Assembly (NCBI GenBank): GCA_025403435.1
Contig: CM046348.1
Location: 22,751,899-22,815,898 of the forward strand
DNA from: Artocarpus heterophyllus
Lineage: Eukaryota; Streptophyta; Magnoliopsida; Rosales; Moraceae
Length of the DNA: 64,000 bases
Direction: 5' to 3'
Both the position numbers and the translations under genes were made by a program. The stretch's first letter is position 1, and the number at the start of each line of letters is the position of its first letter. Below the pieces are notes generated by a model. The model did no database searches, was not told the DNA's origin, and saw only the letters and a list, made by a program, of their open reading frames with translations. This document shows positions 11,957-23,540 of this stretch, in pieces.

Positions 11957-13881
11957 TGTTGGAAAAATAGAATGCAGCAAAATTTTAAAAAAATTTATAC
12001 TATAGTATTTTTCAAAACACAAGTTTGACGTACTATATGCATAAATTAACCAGATCTTACTAACCTTGTTCGCTGAAGAGATCCCATAATCGATGAAGAG
12101 AAGGGCGTTCTAGAAGAACCTCAACCAATAGGCCTTCTTTGCTATTTTCTATCCATGACCGATGTGTGTATGGGCACACTTATACAGCTTTTCCTAATGA
12201 CTCTCCTTCCCATAAATTGACCCAGAATTAAGGTTCATGATTTGCGAACAATAGCTCTTATGGGAGTTTTAGAGACTCATAGACAGAGTTTTCACTTTAG
12301 ATTTCTCAACTGATCTAAAAAACATATGAGTCTTATCTCAATTTATAGAGGTTGGGGCCAAGGGTTTGTCCTTTTCAAATAAGGCCTCAAAAATTCAAAT
12401 ATGAATCAATATCTAATAAAAATACGTGATTAGATTATCATTTGGTTGGCAGGCCGAATTGGCAGATCGGCTTGCCAAACTTACTCCATCTGTAAGCCGA
12501 ACCTAAAGACTAGCTTGCCGAAGTTACGATAAATGATCCCTACGAATCTTTATTTTTCACCCGATATTTTTAGGATAGAGCTTCAATTTTAATTCAAATA
12601 ACTCAATAGAGAAGTTATTTGATTAAAATAGCCATATCTAGATAACCTTTAGGAAAATAAATATTCCTGATCATTTAACAAGTTTATCTTGAATTAATTT
12701 ACACAAAATTAATTTAACTGATAAACAAACATGAATTATCTGATCTTATCGAATTTAAGCCAATATGATAATTTGACATAAGTCACAAATTTATTGAAAA
12801 AGCATGCCGTATCGTTACAGGACTTATTATGAGCTAGCAAAGGGGACCTAATGGACCTATATAGTTCAAGCTCCCAATAATTATAAAACCCAATATCCCG
12901 AATATACATTTCATAATTATCAACTCTAACGTTACCCACTAAAAGCTTAGAGCTACACTCTCTAACTACATAGAATTATGAAGCCCGAATAGCTAAGTTT
13001 TCATAACACATCATAATGTGTCGTATTCCTATAGAATTATCCATAATCAGCTTACGGATAAATTATGTCTTACATTCCCGGTTATTTTTATCTTACGTTC
13101 CATTATCTCACCATCAAAAAACTTACCATCCAAAGACAATATACCATTTGGTTACACCTATGTATCCAAAAATGGTTGAGCACTTTAGTTTTTCAATTAC
13201 AGGATAACGCATATAAGAAGATATCAACAACTCCTAAAAAGGAGCAATGGATTTTATATCCATGAATAACAAGTCTACGCTATTAAAAGTCATATCTCCA
13301 ACATACTGGTATGTGTACCAACATAAAAAATGTAGATGTCACCCTTTGGTACATCAAAAGACATAAGTCAAGACAACGAGCCCATTATTTATCTCAGGAT
13401 TAAGATACAATATATATGATTGACTAAAATGAATTGATTTATCGAGACAAAATTATTAATCCAAATCAATTACACTTTATGTCATGATCCAATGCATCAT
13501 CATCTATGACAATGCACCAATGTTTCTATTCACGGAATTCTCTTCCAATGGCCAAGACAAACCATCTCTCATTAGGGATATAGACAACATAACAATCTTT
13601 TTATGAATAAAGTGCCCAACTTTATTCCCTCAATTACAGTTCTTATGATTTAGATCGTCACCTCTAGAATCATGTCTTCTGCATAATCTGTCCATCATAT
13701 GCCTGATTCTAAGGGCTTAGACCGATAATCTCATACTTTTGTTTGCTTAGCATACATTCAACAAATATGAACGTAACGATGACAACAATTTGGTATATAA
13801 ATAATAAATAAATTCTTTATTGATAAAAATGTCTTAAAAAACATATTACATTTTTACTCTTTAGGGTATACATGTCTAATA
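11957..13881 (-). repeat. solo LTR, copia-type family X, copy 1
   Basis: Starts TGTTGG and ends CTAATA (expected CTAACA), and is flanked by the 5-bp duplication GATAC (11952-11956, 13882-13886). No internal retroelement genes adjoin it, so it is a solo LTR. On the minus strand it begins TGTTAGACATGTATACC-like and has a TATA box (+ strand 12341-12347). It matches 36949-38678 along most of its length. The copia assignment is inferred from general LTR appearance. Confidence 0.85.
12446..12523. repeat. short inverted-repeat array in the family X LTR, GGCAGGCCGA type
   Basis: TTGGCAGGCCGAA (12446-12458) is followed by CGGCTTGCC, GTAAGCCGAAC and GCTTGCCGAAG in both orientations, spaced about 20-25 bp. 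It sits about 100 bp upstream of the LTR's minus-strand TATA box. The other family X copy has a different motif at the same place. Confidence 0.65.
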
Positions 13882-14213
13882 GATACTCTTACGATGTATC
13901 TATGACCTTATATGGCGAGATCTTCCTGATGAAATACAACACTGGATTTAATATCCCTGAGATTTTCCTAGTCTTGATGATTTTATTATGGAAATACTAC
14001 ATGCAGAATAACATGTGGTAGCGCCACTAGAAAATCCTCCTGTAGACATGGATAAGGATGACAATGATGAGGAGGAGCCCGATTATATCCCTGGACCACC
14101 TAAGCTTATCTATGCTAGTGATGACCAGCCTACTGACTCTAGTGAGGAGGAGGAGGAAGAATTGGAAATGGATCCAGAAAATAGTGATATGTCATATGTC
14201 GACTCAGATTAGG
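13882..14213 (+). pseudogene. retrotransposon gag-like fragment, second part, with acidic tail
   Basis: After the solo LTR the frame continues (IWRDLPDEIQ, FPSLDDFIMEILHAE) and ends in a proline-then-acid-rich tail (EEEPDYIPGPPKLIYASDD, SSEEEEEELEMDPE) with a stop at 14210-14212. Acidic tails of this kind follow gag-like cores in some plant gypsy-related elements. At least two in-frame stops lie upstream of the tail, so it is dead. The family is not pinned down. Confidence 0.5.
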
Positions 14214-14610
14214 AAAGATGGACTTTTGATGACCCTTTTTTGTGTTAAAATTCTATGTAACTATGTGGCTAGCAAAATTTTGACTTTATTAACCTTGTAT
14301 TTGAGTGTACCCTAGTAAGTAGTGTCCTTCTCAGTAGTGGTATTCATGTTAGTCGAAAAAGATGACTGCTCTCAAAAATGATGTGAAAGTTTACGTAAAG
14401 AAGTTAATTAAGTACGGTATGTAGCCACATATGAAATGTTTGGATAACAGAAGGATGTAAAATGTGACTGTAATGAAAAGTTAAGTTTATGGTATTGTTT
14501 ATACATATATGGATTTATATGACTTGAAAAAAAATGGATAAATTTTATTAAGTCAGCAATATATGTTGATGTAATATTATAATCTTATGGTAGGACTTTA
14601 ATCATCATCA

Positions 14611-15170
14611 ATGGATGAAGCACCTAGGGGACCTATAAACCCCACCCAAATTTGATAACTTTATTCACTGAGCTACAACAAAGGCTCTAAGCTTAGGAGT
14701 AAGAAATGCAAGGGCTACGTGAGCAGTTGGCTCAGCAAAGCCCTATACCCCCAGTATGCATGGACTTTTCACCACCGGTACTGTTGACACAACAGGCAGA
14801 ACCAGTGGCCCCAATAGGCCCTGTAGTTTTTGTCACTGATTTTTATGAGAGATTTTGGCAAATGAAGGTCCCAAAATTTGATGGTTCAACAGACCCGCTG
14901 GATGCCGATGACTAACTCACTGGCATAGAGAGAGTTTTGAAGTTTATGGGACTCAATGATCATGAAAAGGTTTTATGTGCTTCATCTTCTCTCACCAAAG
15001 ATGCAAGAAGATGGTGGGAATTAGTGGAGCAAAGGAGGAATGTAGATGAAATGACCTAGTTAGAATTTGTTGAGGAGTTCAGAAGAGCTTATTTTTATGT
15101 TGAAAAACAATGGCGGCGCAGCAAGAGGAATTCAACAACTTTCGACAAGGTAATCTATCAGTCACTGATG
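14611..15170 (+). pseudogene. Ty3/gypsy gag fragment, broken
   Basis: An ATG at 14611 (MDEAPRGPINPTQI) leads into a gag with VPKFDGSTDPLDADD, GIERVLKFMGL, HEKVLCASSSLTKDARRWWE and EFVEEFRRAYF, the usual gypsy gag core. Stops occur near 14654, 14913 and 15057. The frame is cut at about 15170, just where NLSVTDA would continue, by the LTR starting at 15171. Confidence 0.7.
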
Positions 15171-16555
15171 CTGTGTAAACTTAAAACAGTATAGAGAATA
15201 TACCGACAGTATAAGAAAAATACTATGAGTATGAATTTAGACTGTGTAAAAATTGATGTGGGACCCACCTAAGTGTTACCTTTAAGGTGAAAAAATTGCC
15301 ACCACACCCCCCTTGATGTGGCCAAATCAAATCTTGCTAAGATTAAGCTCACCATTACCCTTAATGGTGCCTATGTGTGAGTAAGCATGGTTAGTCACCA
15401 AAAAAATGAATGAATGATTAATGATTAAGTTCTGTTATCAATCGAGTATATTGATAATATGAAAAGTTAACTAATAAGTTAGGTGTCGTATAATCAAGAC
15501 ACAGAAGTTGACTAATAAAAGTAAAAGGAATAAGATAAGAGCACTAGATCTAGGACCAGGTAAGTTTAAATCTCACCTACAGCATAAAGAAAATGATTTT
15601 CTAATGCATTTTATATATTTGCAAATGTGTTAGCATATGTTATACAATTTGTTTTTAAAGTATGTTTTCACTTGTTATGCATAAAGTTTTATAGATTAAG
15701 TAAAAGTTAGCAATGTATTTGTAATAATTATGTTTAAAGTATGTTTATATTTTGCAATAATTATGTTTAAAGTTATATTTTGTTAATGCATAACGTTTTA
15801 CAGTTTAAGTTATAAGTTTTATGTTGTATTTGTTATGCAATAAGTTTTAAAGATCAAGTCATGGTTTGCACTATGATTGCATTTAATATGCTCACTAAAG
15901 TTTAAAAAAAAGTAAAATAAAGATAAAAAGAAAATGTCATACCAGTCTCTTTGATGTGAGATACATAAGTAAAATTAAAGTTATGACCTTGATGTTTGAT
16001 GGTCTTAAGTCTTTCATAAGGGAAGCAACATTGTTATATTCTCATATTTAATGATGTTGGTACACACACTAAAGTTTACATGTTGAAAGTAAATATAAAG
16101 AATGAACATAAGATGCTCATAATTGATAAAGAATAAACATAAGATACTCATAATTAAAAAGGTTATAATTGAGCATAAAAGGAATCATGCATTTTGATTT
16201 TACTAGTATTCATTGTCATGAAATGTTTATATGCTATAAAAAACATTTTTAGAAATGTTTTAAGTTAAATGTTTATGAAAAAACATTTTTACGTTTATAA
16301 GAAAAGGTTCATGAAGAACGTATTAAAAAAAACATTTAAGAAATGTTTTCAAAGTCTTAAAACATGTTTTACGAAATGTTTTATATAATTATCAAGTTAA
16401 GTTTTAAGCTATGATTCAATTAATGTTAAGTATGTCAAAAGGAAAGGAACAGAAAAAAATTATTTCAGTATTTTTCTTACTAAATAAGTAAGATTAAGTC
16501 CAAGAAATAATGTCTAAAAAAATTAAGTGACGATCCGAAAATATAAGGCATCACA
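15171..16555. repeat. probable solo LTR, family B, copy 1
   Basis: Starts TGTGTAAAC, interrupts a gag frame, and ends GACGATCCGAAAATATAAGG...CACA. Its two ends match those of the composite LTR at 33003-38690 (shared TGATGTGGGACCCA-type start block and TTTTTCTTACTA...GTAAGATT...GACGATCCGAAAA end block). The flanking GATGC/GATTG is only a partial duplication, so the edges carry some doubt. Confidence 0.6.
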
Positions 16556-17550
16556 GATTGGACTCTTATGTATGTTTAAGTGTATAAGTTGAATATTTCA
16601 GTCTTAACTCATCAATTTTAATTGTGAATATAACTATTTTATTTTGACAAAAGTACCCTTCAACATCCTGATCAAGTGCCATATCAAACTATATACGTTT
16701 GTGTTTCTCAAAGGATGGAGATTGAACGGTCGCGATCCAATTAATTATATGCTCTCCTACCCACGTGCGTACCTAGCTTAGGAAAATTAGCAGTCAAATT
16801 ACCAAAGAGGCTTATGTTGGCGCTGTGGCAGCTACTCTGCACGCGCCATCCCTTGGTGCGTGTGGGGCCAGCGATATCTTTTCCTTTCCTCCATTGGCTT
16901 GATAATCATATTCTTAGGCAATTATTTTCAACAGAGTCATAATTGGTTCAACTAAGAGCAAATATTAACACGCGCACACACCAAAGACACAAAGGCTGTT
17001 GGTGAGTTTTGCTTTTTATTTTTTTTTATTTTTTTATTTTTTTGAGGAACCAGTTGGTGCACTCACACCACAACTATGGACCACACCCACCTCCGGATTC
17101 TGATGATCAATCAGAGAGACTTCTGTGCCAAAACAGCTTCTTCTCTCGGCCCATTTTCCCATGCAATCAAGTCCACCGTAACCAAGACCTTGCTCTCTTT
17201 AATGGTTGCACCTTTTGGGCATGATTTTATCCCTGCTATCATGGAGAGAACATTCAAGGGCGTCTTAGAGGTACAACACTGACAAAGCGGGACTTGTCCT
17301 TTCATTTGCTGCCCTTAATCGTGGGGCTTGTGGACCCGAACACCCAAATATATATTCCCTTTAAAGGAGTTTTTTTTTTTTTGGTGGTGGGGGGGGGGGG
17401 GGGGGATTGATAAAGGAGATGGGGTTGTGGTATTGTGTGGTATCCTTTTTTCTTAATTGCATGGTGGTTGCGTGAAATAATGGTGTATTTACAACGTGCA
17501 TTCAAAATTGGGGTCTAACGCTTGATGGGGGTGTAGTACTATTAGCTAGC

Positions 17551-17581
<31 letters not shown>

Positions 17582-18378
17582 AATAAATAAATAAAACAGC
17601 CCAAGTAAGTACTTTGCCTAACTCGGCCATCCAACTCAGTTACCGAATCAAGCAGTTGTGGTTGTTTCATGTCTTGATTTTTGTGAAGCTGTTTGAACAT
17701 GCTCAATCCCCCACTCTGATATATGTGGACTTTTTGGCTGTCATTTTCTCCAGGAAAAAAAAATAATGGTTCATGAAACATTGCAAACGAATTTGGCTCA
17801 CAGTTACCGAGAAACAATATTAAATATAGAAGATATAAAATGGTAAATATTGGGATTCATTTGGATGAAGAGGAGAAAGAAGGTAAGAGAAAGACATTTA
17901 TAAGTTGCAGAGAGCTAAAACCTTTCACTTGTTCTTTTCATTCTTTTTCTTACTTTTAAGCCCAACAAACATAATTCCTTCTTAGTTTCTTTGCATGCAC
18001 ATATCAAAGCTAAAAAAAAAAAAAAAAACCACCCAAGTTTTTGCAAAGCTTCATATATGCATACAAGGCACGATAAAAAGAGAAAAAATCCAAATAATAA
18101 AATAAATAAAAAGCACATAACTCTTTCTAAATTCTCTTAAATATTGACTCTGCAAACCTAAACTGTAAAAGGCTACAAGAGGGGGAAAAAAACTGATCCA
18201 ACAAATTAGGCTTCTCCAGTGAACCTAACTCTTACATGGGTTTTCATAACCCGGCCAATATTCACCTTCTGTACAAATCTCTACAATTAACCTAGCTTGG
18301 TATTTCAAGGCCTAAAATATTAAAAAAAAAAAAAAACTAGTACTAATATAAAAATAACATGTTGTTACTAAGCATATA
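16556..18378. other. intergenic DNA with microsatellites
   Basis: No convincing gene. It holds a G run at about 17384-17405, a (TAA)n(AAAT)n tract at about 17549-17596 and an A run at about 18011-18028. ORFs at 17009-17305 are short, overlap in several frames and match nothing I recognise. Confidence 0.55.
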
Positions 18379-18460
18379 TTAACGAAATAAAACAATCCAA
18401 AGGAAGATATAATTTGTATCTGGACAGCATATATGGAGTCTCCAAAAATCTTCAAACACA

Positions 18461-18697
18461 TCACCGCTTGTTGTGCAAAGGGTTGGATCCGGTCGGGACT
18501 CTTCGCTTCTCGGCGTCGAGGTCTCCGGCGCCTCGGCTGCCGGCTGAAGGCCGAGGGCGAAAAACCTGATGGCTTGGGCTAGAATAGCTTGGAATAGGCC
18601 TTGTCCGAATGGCTTCAACATTGTTTGGAGAAAAGGAGAATAGGAGAAGAGTAAGAAGAAGAAGAAGAAGAAGAAGACAGAGATGAAGGCGATTCAT
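18461..18697 (-). CDS. CLE-family signalling peptide precursor
   Basis: A 78-residue precursor. Residues 1-29 form a signal peptide (a long Leu run ending VEA). A variable Ser/Pro/Arg-rich region follows, then the conserved CLE dodecapeptide at residues 65-76 (RRVPTGSNPLHN), followed only by KR and a stop. A Met start, signal peptide and C-terminal CLE motif in an intronless short frame are the family's hallmarks. Known CLE peptides are secreted, cut out by proteases, often hydroxylated on proline, and sensed by leucine-rich-repeat receptor kinases to control meristem or vascular growth. The -TGxNPLHN ending is like that of Arabidopsis CLE16/17/19-22. A TATA box lies about 70 bp upstream. The exact orthologue and target tissue cannot be told from here. 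Confidence 0.9.
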   Translation of the reverse strand: MNRLHLCLLLLLLLLTLLLFSFSPNNVEAIRTRPIPSYSSPSHQVFRPRPSAGSRGAGDLDAEKRRVPTGSNPLHNKR

Positions 18698-18766
18698 GTT
18701 TGAAGAATATTGTTTTGTTGTTGTTTGAGATAGACAATGTCAAAGATAAAGGCACATAAAAAGGCT

Positions 18767-18777
18767 TATATATATAG
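18767..18777 (-). promoter_or_regulatory. TATA box of the CLE gene
   Basis: CTATATATATA on the minus strand, about 70 bp upstream of the start codon at 18697, leaves a short 5' UTR. A second AT alternation lies further upstream (about 18784-18817). Confidence 0.55.
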
Positions 18778-18803
18778 CCGGTCATATATATATGTGTGTA
18801 CAT

Positions 18804-21270
18804 ATATATATATATAATTGTGTAACTACTAACTCAAAGTTATGTCATTTTGGTGCATACAATATATAGCTTATATCTTACCTAGCTACATGTACATACA
18901 AGATTAATATTGAGGTTCAAATTTCAACCCACTTAATTTTACTTTTGAAAATATGGATCCACTAAAGCATCACCGTCCATTGTTAATCAGTCGGAGAAGC
19001 GTGATGTAAAAGGTGTGGATCCTTATTTTTTAATTCATGTGTATATATATATACACACAAATCACACACTAGAAAGACAGTTGGGGGCGGTAGTGGGGGT
19101 CAAAATTTAATAGGGGACAATGACACACAAGGCATATACACAACATTGTGCGTGAAAATCTTGGATGTGAAGCGAAGCAAAATGCCTGCTCAGTCCACAT
19201 TATATTTGAAGATTTTAGTGTGAAATTAACTCATCAGGTGAGGGGTATTTCCGTCACGAGAAATCAAAGGTCCACTGGCCGACGTAATTGATTAAGTCCC
19301 TTGTTTTTATTTTTATTTTTATTTTTATTTTTATTTTTATTTTTTTAAGAGGATCAAAAAGTCCATGTAAAAACTGATTTAATTCAACAGAGGAGGTGGG
19401 TTTTCACTAGTTATTAATGATCTATATTATTGCTTTAATCAAAGACAAGATCTTAGAGATAATTATATACTGATTTATATACGGGAAAATAAGACACAAA
19501 GGTCGGCTACGTCGTAAATGTGAAGATAGCTTGGTCCGTCAACACGCACCACGTGGAACGTGGACATTGGACAGTTTCAACAATAGTCATGAAGCCTTTG
19601 CAAATTACATATTAATTATTATTATTATTATTACGTGTTAAAACCAAAGTAAACGAATTATATATTACTTTATTGGAAAAGGATCTTTGAATTCTTGCGG
19701 TGTGGAGAGTATTCAAGCCGTCATTGTTATGATGTTAAATAATACAAATATATATAAGAAAAAAAAAAGAAAAAAGAAAAGGACACTCAAAAATTTCTTG
19801 TAAAAAAAACGATAAAAAAAAAAAAAAAACTATGGCATAATACAAAAGTATGAACTCTTTGGGGTGCACGGGAAAACAAAAAGGTTTCTTTACTACTTTT
19901 CTTAAATTCCTTGTTATTCTTCGTACTTGTGACTGTTATGTTTGACATGTTCTAGCCCAATCAGAGAGGCCCACGTCATTTCCATTTTCAGTTTTTTTTT
20001 TGTGATTTAGTGAGAAGTGTCCTTCAGATTAAGAGCAACATAAATTTAGATGCAAATTCATCTAGAATAGGTCAAGAAGTCTAAAAAAGATAAACAAAGA
20101 AATTAAAAAAATACAAAAAAATGAGGTTGACAAATTGACATGATTAACAGTTTAGAATACATGGAAGAAATATTTGACGGAAACCCTATAAGAAAAGATC
20201 AAAAACAACCTATAATATAAAGAAAGCAAATCTTTAAGAACTCATCACACCTAACATTTTTACTTTAATCTATTATATAAAACTATCCACCATAACTATC
20301 TGTATATTCCCATGAGAACAGGAAAATTTTCAACTTCGTTGGGGAAAAAAAATAGAAGTGTTAAGTGCATAATTATAATAGAATCCGTCAAGATGCTACT
20401 TTTTACGGTCCCTACGGCACACACGAGCTGATTATTATTATTTTTTTAATCCAACCTGAAAAGATTAAAAAAAATGAATAAAAAAAGTCGTAGTTGTTGG
20501 CACATATTTTTCAGCTGTCTCCTATTGCCTACATATACGTCACATTAATTCAAAGCCGTGCTCATCAGCCACAAAATTATATAGTCTTAACACCGACTTC
20601 TACAACAAGACGGACCAATTGTGATGCTTTTCTGATCTTCTTGTATTACTGTCATAATTAATTTGCATGCATTCTTGATGTTGCCCCTCCTGCTCAATCT
20701 TAGCCCTTCATTTTGTTAATTTGATTATTTTGCATGAACCATATATATATATATATATATATAGAGTAGAAATTAAACATATAACATAATGTTGTTAAAA
20801 AAATACATAACATAATAGATATTAAATATAACATTGATATTGAAGCTGTATAACATAATTTTTGGATATCGATAGACGTTAAAAATGTGTAACTAGTTTT
20901 GGATGACTCAATTTCTTGATATTATATGTCAATCGAATATTGATGTTAAGTTTATAAATCACCGATTTATTATGTTTTTCTTTTTTATGTTACGTTGAAG
21001 GGATTTCTTATTGGAGAAACCGTAAGAAAACTATATATATATATATATAATATATCATGTATTATCTCATTTTCTCTCTCATACAGTCGGTTGTGATAGT
21101 TCTTATACAGTCGATTGTGGTAGTTCATAGTTGTCATGTTTTGAATGCCCACTTAGTAGCACTTACTCCTAGTTATAATCGAATGAATATTTGATTTTCA
21201 TAGCATACATACCACAATAGAATTATTCTTAATTGGGCTTTGCCGTCGATTTGGTACATGTGTCAAGACG
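18804..21270. other. intergenic DNA upstream of the CLE gene
   Basis: AT-rich with simple repeats: (TTTTTA)n at about 19300-19346, A runs near 19813-19830, (TA)n at 20741-20763 and again near 21031-21048. No other gene is visible. Confidence 0.6.
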
Positions 21271-21275
21271 TCATG
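21271..21275. other. target-site duplication TCATG (left)
   Basis: TCATG is repeated exactly at 30340-30344, right after the 3' LTR. Confidence 0.95.
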
Positions 21276-23435
21276 TGTAACGTCCCGAAATTTATTTAAC
21301 ATTAATGTAATGTAAATGATGAATTAGTGTGCCATAATTAAAGTTTTAACTTTAATTAGATTATTTGGTTGGATTTTTAGTTTTTGGTTATTTTGTTAAA
21401 TTGATGTGTTCAAAAGATTTCTTATTGATTTAAAATGATGTTTTGAGTTTTAAAACACAACAATTTGTAAAATGTTAAAAATACTCTGTTTTACAAAACC
21501 GTGGGCGGCACATGGTTTTCGCACAGTAAAACCGCCCACCGATTTTCTCTATTTATTTCTCTCTTCTCTCTCTCTCCCTCTTCATTCTCACGGGCTCTCT
21601 CTCTCTCTTCCCTCTCTCTCACTCGGCAGCCTCTCTCTCTCTCTCAATCTCTCTCAAATTTTTGAACTCCATTTCGAATCCAAGCTTCGGAACAGCAAGG
21701 AGGAAGCTCGGGGACGTGATTCGGTGACCGAGAACGTGGATTGAAGCTTCGATTCGAGGTTAGATTCGAAATTTCTAAACTTTTTACAAAATTTTCAATT
21801 TTGTGTGTTTTTGAAATCTAAGTTTGTTTTAGCTTAGAAAACCGTGGATTTGTGTTAAATGAGCTTAGAACAACTAGAATCTAAACCTAGATTGAAGAAA
21901 AACGGATTGGATTCAAGATTTTCATTTTTCTCCTCTTTTTCTCATTTTCGGATTTTTGAAGATTTTGAGTTCAAATGTTGTTTAAATGATTCCAAACGTG
22001 TTTTAGAATGTTTTTCTATCAACTATAGTTGTTTTTCATGCCTGGGATTTGAGAAAAACAGGTTGGAATTCAGATTTGGATTTTGGGGATCGAGAAACCC
22101 GTGGCTGGGATTTCTGGATTTTCCCAGTTCGGCAGGCCGAAGTTCATGTTCGGCAGGCCGAAGTGATGATCGGCAGGCCGGTGTTCTTCCGATCGGCAGG
22201 CCGAATCTGGGAAATGTTCGGCAGGCCGAACCTTGCTTCCGGCAGGCCGAACTGTACAGTTCGGCAGGCCGAAGCAGGGAGTCCGGCAGGCCGACCGAGG
22301 CATGGAAAATTTTGTGATTTTTACCCGATTTCATTGTTTTGAACCCTGATTTAAATCCCAACCTTATAGGATGATTTTAATGATACAAATGGCACACTAG
22401 GACATCATGAAATGATTTAGTAACATAGAATGTCTCAAACTAGATATTGATTGACTTAGTTTGTATCTAGGACTGTTCGTGGTTCCGTGGAGCTAACGTA
22501 TAGCGGACCGGGATTACGGTGTGGGGTACCGGCACGAGTACTGAGGTAGGACTTCTATCCTATTTCTTTGGTAGCCTGGTTTTGAAATGATTTGGCTTTG
22601 AAAAGGATTTCTATCCAAAATGTTTTCAATGGATGTTTGAAAATGGTTTTATCGGTTATATTTTTATATACCGTGACATGAAATGAATTTCATAATGAAT
22701 GTAATTGACAACACTCGGTAATTGGGTTTTGAATGATAATGATGATAACCACATGGGCATGATGCCATATCAGAGATCGGGTCGTGATCGACCTTGGGGG
22801 CAGGTCCCGAAACCCAGCTGGGCCACTACGGTGGTGATATCATGGTTTGCCTAGGTAAATGTAAACTGGTGTTTTGATTTGACGAGTAGACTGTTCTGTG
22901 TCAGAACGGTTCTACTCAATTTATTTATTTATTTATTCAAGTTTCTTCTTGCATAACTCCTGATAATGCTATGTTTCTTTGCATTAAATTATTTTATAAA
23001 ACTTAGTCCTACTGAGCCTTTCGCTCACGTTTTATCTGTTTTAAATTCCCCCCCCTTCTAGGTGGTTTCCCAATTAGGTTTGGAGAAGATTCTTCGGACC
23101 GAACTCAGGAGCAATAGGAGAATTTGTTTACATTCTGTATTTATTAATCAAGGCATGTAAGACTTAACTTTATTTGTACTTGGACTGTAATTGTAGTTGT
23201 GATATTGTCAGAACCATGTGTGTGCACAAGTTGTGGGTTGTGGAACCCATATTCGCGGTTTTTATTCAATTATTGTTATTTGATTAATGATTTAAATTCC
23301 TTTATAAAAATGTGGTGGAAAAATCTTCTTTATTTCTTGCTTAATTGGATTTTTAAACCCTTAATTTCAATTAAACTCTCCTTTAATTAACCTAAATATT
23401 CCGCCACGTCACCTCCCGTACTCCGGGGCGTGACA
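21276..23435 (+). repeat. 5' LTR of the Tekay-like element
   Basis: 2,160 bp, beginning TGTAACGTCCCG and ending GGGGCGTGACA. A TATA-like CTATTTAT (about 21548) precedes CT-rich leader-like sequence. Contains the eight-copy inverted-repeat array at 22128-22294. Confidence 0.95.
22128..22294. repeat. eight-copy CGGCAGGCCG inverted-repeat array in the 5' LTR
   Basis: CGGCAGGCCG starts at 22130, 22151, 22171, 22194, 22219, 22240, 22262 and 22284, so spacing is 20-25 bp (mostly 21-22). Four copies have the full 14-mer TTCGGCAGGCCGAA: 6-bp inverted arms around AG. The sequence between copies is not conserved. Confidence 0.95.
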
Positions 23436-23438
23436 GAA

Positions 23439-23450
23439 TGGTATCAGAGC
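23439..23450 (+). promoter_or_regulatory. primer-binding site, initiator tRNA-Met type
   Basis: TGGTATCAGAGC begins three bases after the 5' LTR. It is complementary to the 3' end of plant initiator tRNA-Met, the usual primer for plant LTR elements. Confidence 0.9.
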
Positions 23451-23540
23451 TCAAGGTTATGAACCTTGGGAATTGTACACACATAGGTTTGACAATGAAA
23501 TACCTCTGACAGTCCAAATTTTGTTTTCAGAAGTGAGAGA

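Noticed and set aside
17009..17305. Three overlapping ORFs of 64-71 codons on both strands
   Set aside because: Low-complexity start, mutual overlap, no family match.
22128..22294. Repeat-spacer-repeat look of the LTR array, like a CRISPR array
   Set aside because: Repeats are 10-14 bp, spacers only about 8-11 bp, it is in both LTRs of a plant retrotransposon, and there are no cas genes.
21859..22361. Overlapping ORFs of 77-152 codons on both strands in the Tekay-like LTR (and the same at 28765-29267)
   Set aside because: They exist because the GC-rich array lacks stops; they overlap in several frames, lie in the LTR and show no domain.
23439..23450. TGGTATCAGAGC as part of a tRNA gene
   Set aside because: It is only the primer-binding complement next to an LTR, as is the minus-strand copy at 57407-57418.
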